Positions 6,342 through 7,076 of a stretch of DNA of 7,076 bases are shown piece after piece. The position numbers and the translations under genes are program-made. The notes below the pieces were generated by a model that was given only the letters and a program-made list of their open reading frames with translations, ran no database searches and had not been told where the DNA came from. Origin of the DNA: Synergistales bacterium (GTDB lineage Bacteria; Synergistota; Synergistia; Synergistales; Thermovirgaceae). The stretch is from positions 1-7,076 of the forward strand of contig JAHDOX010000115.1 in the NCBI GenBank assembly GCA_018434645.1, written 5' to 3'. The number at the start of each line of letters is the position of its first letter. Position 1 is the stretch's first letter.

Positions 6342-6868
6342 TACTTTTTCCTCCCTTTTTTCCGTTCCTTCTTTTTCATTGCCATAAGCCGGGAGGTTTC
6401 CTCCCCATCGTCCACAAGCCTGGCCTTTGTTATTTTATCGAAGGGAACCTCCAGAAAAACCTCTTTTTCTTCCCTGAAACGGACGACCCCTTCGTCAACG
6501 CCAGCTATCTCGGCTGTAAGTTGCCTTTTGTCTTTTATCTTTTCCTGGAACCGGACCTTGACCTTGCGTCCGGTGAATTTGCTGAAATCTTCCAACGTAA
6601 ACAACGGTCTCTCGATTCCCGGAGAACTCACCTCGAGAAAGAAATGCTCCGGAACCAGTTCGGAGTGCCTTTCAAGAAACCTGTCCAGTTCCCTTGATAC
6701 GGTCTCACAGTCGGAAACCGAAACGCCCCCTATGGAATCTATGTAAACCCTGAAGACGGATCTTCCGTTTTCGGTCACTCTTTCTGCACCGACAAATTCG
6801 TACCCCGCGGATTCGACTATATCCCTTATTTTCGCGTCACTGAGAATTTCATCCAAAAGGTCCTTCAT
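6341..6868 (-). CDS. rimP: RimP, ribosome maturation factor
   Basis: Needed for maturation of the 30S subunit; binds S12 and helps order S5/S12 assembly in studied bacteria. The 175 residues carry the N-terminal domain block VYIDSIGGVSVSDCETVSRELD (41-62), its strand FLEVSSPGIERPLF (77-90), and the SH3-like C-terminal domain starting FSKFTGRKVKVRF (95-107) and ending VPFDKITKARLV (141-152). After residue 160 comes a lysine-rich tail, KKKERKKGRKK, absent or shorter in many homologues, whose codons also provide the nusA ribosome binding site. The ATG at 6868 has GGAGGT (6874-6879) 5 nt upstream. It is the first gene of the cluster after the leader, as ylxS/rimP is in many bacteria. No frameshift or truncation is visible. 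Confidence 0.96.
   Translation of the reverse strand: MKDLLDEILSDAKIRDIVESAGYEFVGAERVTENGRSVFRVYIDSIGGVSVSDCETVSRELDRFLERHSELVPEHFFLEVSSPGIERPLFTLEDFSKFTGRKVKVRFQEKIKDKRQLTAEIAGVDEGVVRFREEKEVFLEVPFDKITKARLVDDGEETSRLMAMKKKERKKGRKK
6350..6355 (-). promoter_or_regulatory. Shine-Dalgarno of nusA inside the rimP tail
   Basis: GGGAGG on the minus strand lies 8 nt before the nusA ATG and encodes the Gly-Arg of the RimP C-terminal KKGRKK. Ribosomes ending rimP translation stop one base into the nusA start codon, so the two genes are almost certainly translationally coupled. Confidence 0.8.
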
Positions 6869-6873
6869 GCACT

Positions 6874-6879
6874 ACCTCC
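6874..6879 (-). promoter_or_regulatory. Shine-Dalgarno of rimP
   Basis: GGAGGT on the minus strand, 5 nt from the rimP ATG. It is the only site near this start and lies downstream of the leader hairpin, so read-through or a promoter after the hairpin is needed to express it. Confidence 0.85.
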
Positions 6880-6916
6880 AATGAGATTTCCGAAGCCCGG
6901 CCGCCTCTACAGATAA

Positions 6917-6951
6917 AAGGCGAAGAGCAGGCACACGCCGCTCTTCGCCTT
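6917..6951 (-). terminator. Intrinsic-terminator-like hairpin in the rimP leader (attenuator candidate)
   Basis: A perfect 12-bp inverted repeat: AAGGCGAAGAGC (6917-6928) pairs with GCTCTTCGCCTT (6940-6951). Above it are one bulged base and a further 3 bp closed by a tetraloop (6930-6939). On the minus strand the stem is followed by TTTTATCT, a moderate U-tract; in the plus direction no U-tract follows. The hairpin stands about 48 nt before the rimP start. It could end transcription of an upstream gene or act as an attenuator of the nusA cluster. The second reading is favoured by the promoter placed just upstream and by an alternative pairing that shares the 6942-6950 arm. Confidence 0.7.
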
Positions 6952-6977
6952 GAAAAGGCTCTCGTTCAGGCGGAAGA
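6942..6977 (-). promoter_or_regulatory. Candidate antiterminator pairing overlapping the leader hairpin
   Basis: On the minus strand, TCTTCCGCCT (6968-6977), close to the predicted transcript 5' end, can pair with AGGCGAAGA (6942-6950): 9 bp with one bulged C. The second arm is the 5' arm of the terminator-like hairpin, so the two structures exclude each other. A third, small hairpin, GCCTT-TTC-AAGGC (6947-6959), also competes. By base counting this pairing is weaker than the 12-bp hairpin, so it would need a factor or kinetic control. No regulator site can be named. Confidence 0.35.
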
Positions 6978-6984
6978 CTTATAA

Positions 6985-7014
6985 ATTATAACATGGGGGT
7001 TCTTGGAGTGGCAA
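6985..7014 (-). promoter_or_regulatory. Sigma70-type promoter for the rimP-nusA-infB cluster
   Basis: On the minus strand, -35 TTGCCA (7009-7014; five of six consensus bases), an 18-bp spacer, and a perfect -10 TATAAT (6985-6990) preceded by TGT, giving an extended -10. Transcription would start near 6978, leaving a leader of about 110 nt with the terminator-like hairpin. It is the best promoter I see in the window. If an upstream gene reads through here, this promoter would overlap its last codons. Confidence 0.72.
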
Positions 7015-7023
7015 ACATACGTC

Positions 7024-7076
7024 GGTCTGCAGGAAAAGTATCCCGTCTTTACCCAAGGATTCACGGCCTGCAGACC
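7024..7076. repeat. 10-bp perfect inverted repeat at the right edge
   Basis: GGTCTGCAGG (7024-7033) and CCTGCAGACC (7067-7076) are exact reverse complements, separated by 33 bp with minor internal complementarity (CCGT/ACGG, ATCC/GGAT). The repeat ends exactly at the window edge, so its true extent is unknown. It lies 9 bp upstream of the -35 box and could be an operator, the stem of a structured RNA, or part of a gene. All three plus-strand frames and two minus-strand frames stay open across it, so reading frames do not settle its nature. Confidence 0.5.

Noticed and set aside
6917..6951. Leader hairpin as terminator for plus-strand transcription
   Set aside because: In the plus direction it is followed by TGAAAAGG, with no U-tract; only the minus strand has a T-run.
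6950..6992. Plus-strand divergent promoter (TTGAAA or TTCAGG with TATAAA/TATAAC)
   Set aside because: Spacers are 24 bp or rely on a poor -35; the minus-strand arrangement fits consensus far better, and the AT-rich core is near-symmetric.
6869..7076. tRNA gene in the leader, as metY in E. coli
   Set aside because: No cloverleaf, no T-loop GGTTCGA box and no 3' CCA-ending acceptor stem on either strand.
1..7076. Mobile elements, CRISPR, defence or other unusual system
   Set aside because: No transposase, integrase, direct repeat array or toxin-antitoxin pair is visible; every large coding region is assigned to a conserved housekeeping family.

Overview
This window holds the conserved bacterial transcription/translation factor cluster (the nusA-infB operon), all on the minus strand and read from right to left: rimP, nusA, ylxR, ylxQ (L7Ae family), infB, DUF503 (ylxP), rbfA, nrnA (DHH/DHHA1), truB, and the first 22 codons of ribF, which runs off the left edge. 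No tRNA or rRNA gene, CRISPR array, insertion sequence or phage gene is visible. I see ordinary housekeeping genes, not a new system. The least explained part is the roughly 200-bp leader upstream of rimP.

Organism: the order rimP-nusA-ylxR-ylxQ-infB-DUF503-rbfA-nrnA-truB-ribF, a short NusA without the C-terminal repeats of proteobacteria, a compact IF-2 (653 aa) and the ylxR/ylxQ/DUF503 genes point to the Bacillota or a similar lineage such as Synergistota. The moderately high GC content and divergent motifs (TruB, RbfA, NusA KH1) make me lean to Synergistota or a divergent anaerobic Bacillota-like lineage. This is inference; no species can be named.

Layout: 6869-7076 is the leader and upstream edge. 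It has a sigma70-type promoter on the minus strand (TTGCCA, 18 bp, TATAAT with extended TG), a strong hairpin followed by a U-rich run just before rimP, an alternative pairing that would block that hairpin, and a 10-bp inverted repeat at the right edge. From 6868 down to 1 there is no intergenic base: each of the nine gene junctions overlaps, by 1 to about 32 nt, which implies one transcript with translational coupling.

The genes fit together. RimP and RbfA mature the 30S subunit, IF-2 starts translation, NusA controls elongation and termination of RNA polymerase, YlxR and YlxQ are small RNA-binding proteins, and TruB makes the tRNA T-loop pseudouridine. NrnA degrades nanoRNAs and pAp, and RibF makes FMN and FAD. 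A leader terminator upstream of nusA would suit feedback control by NusA, but the sequence only suggests this.
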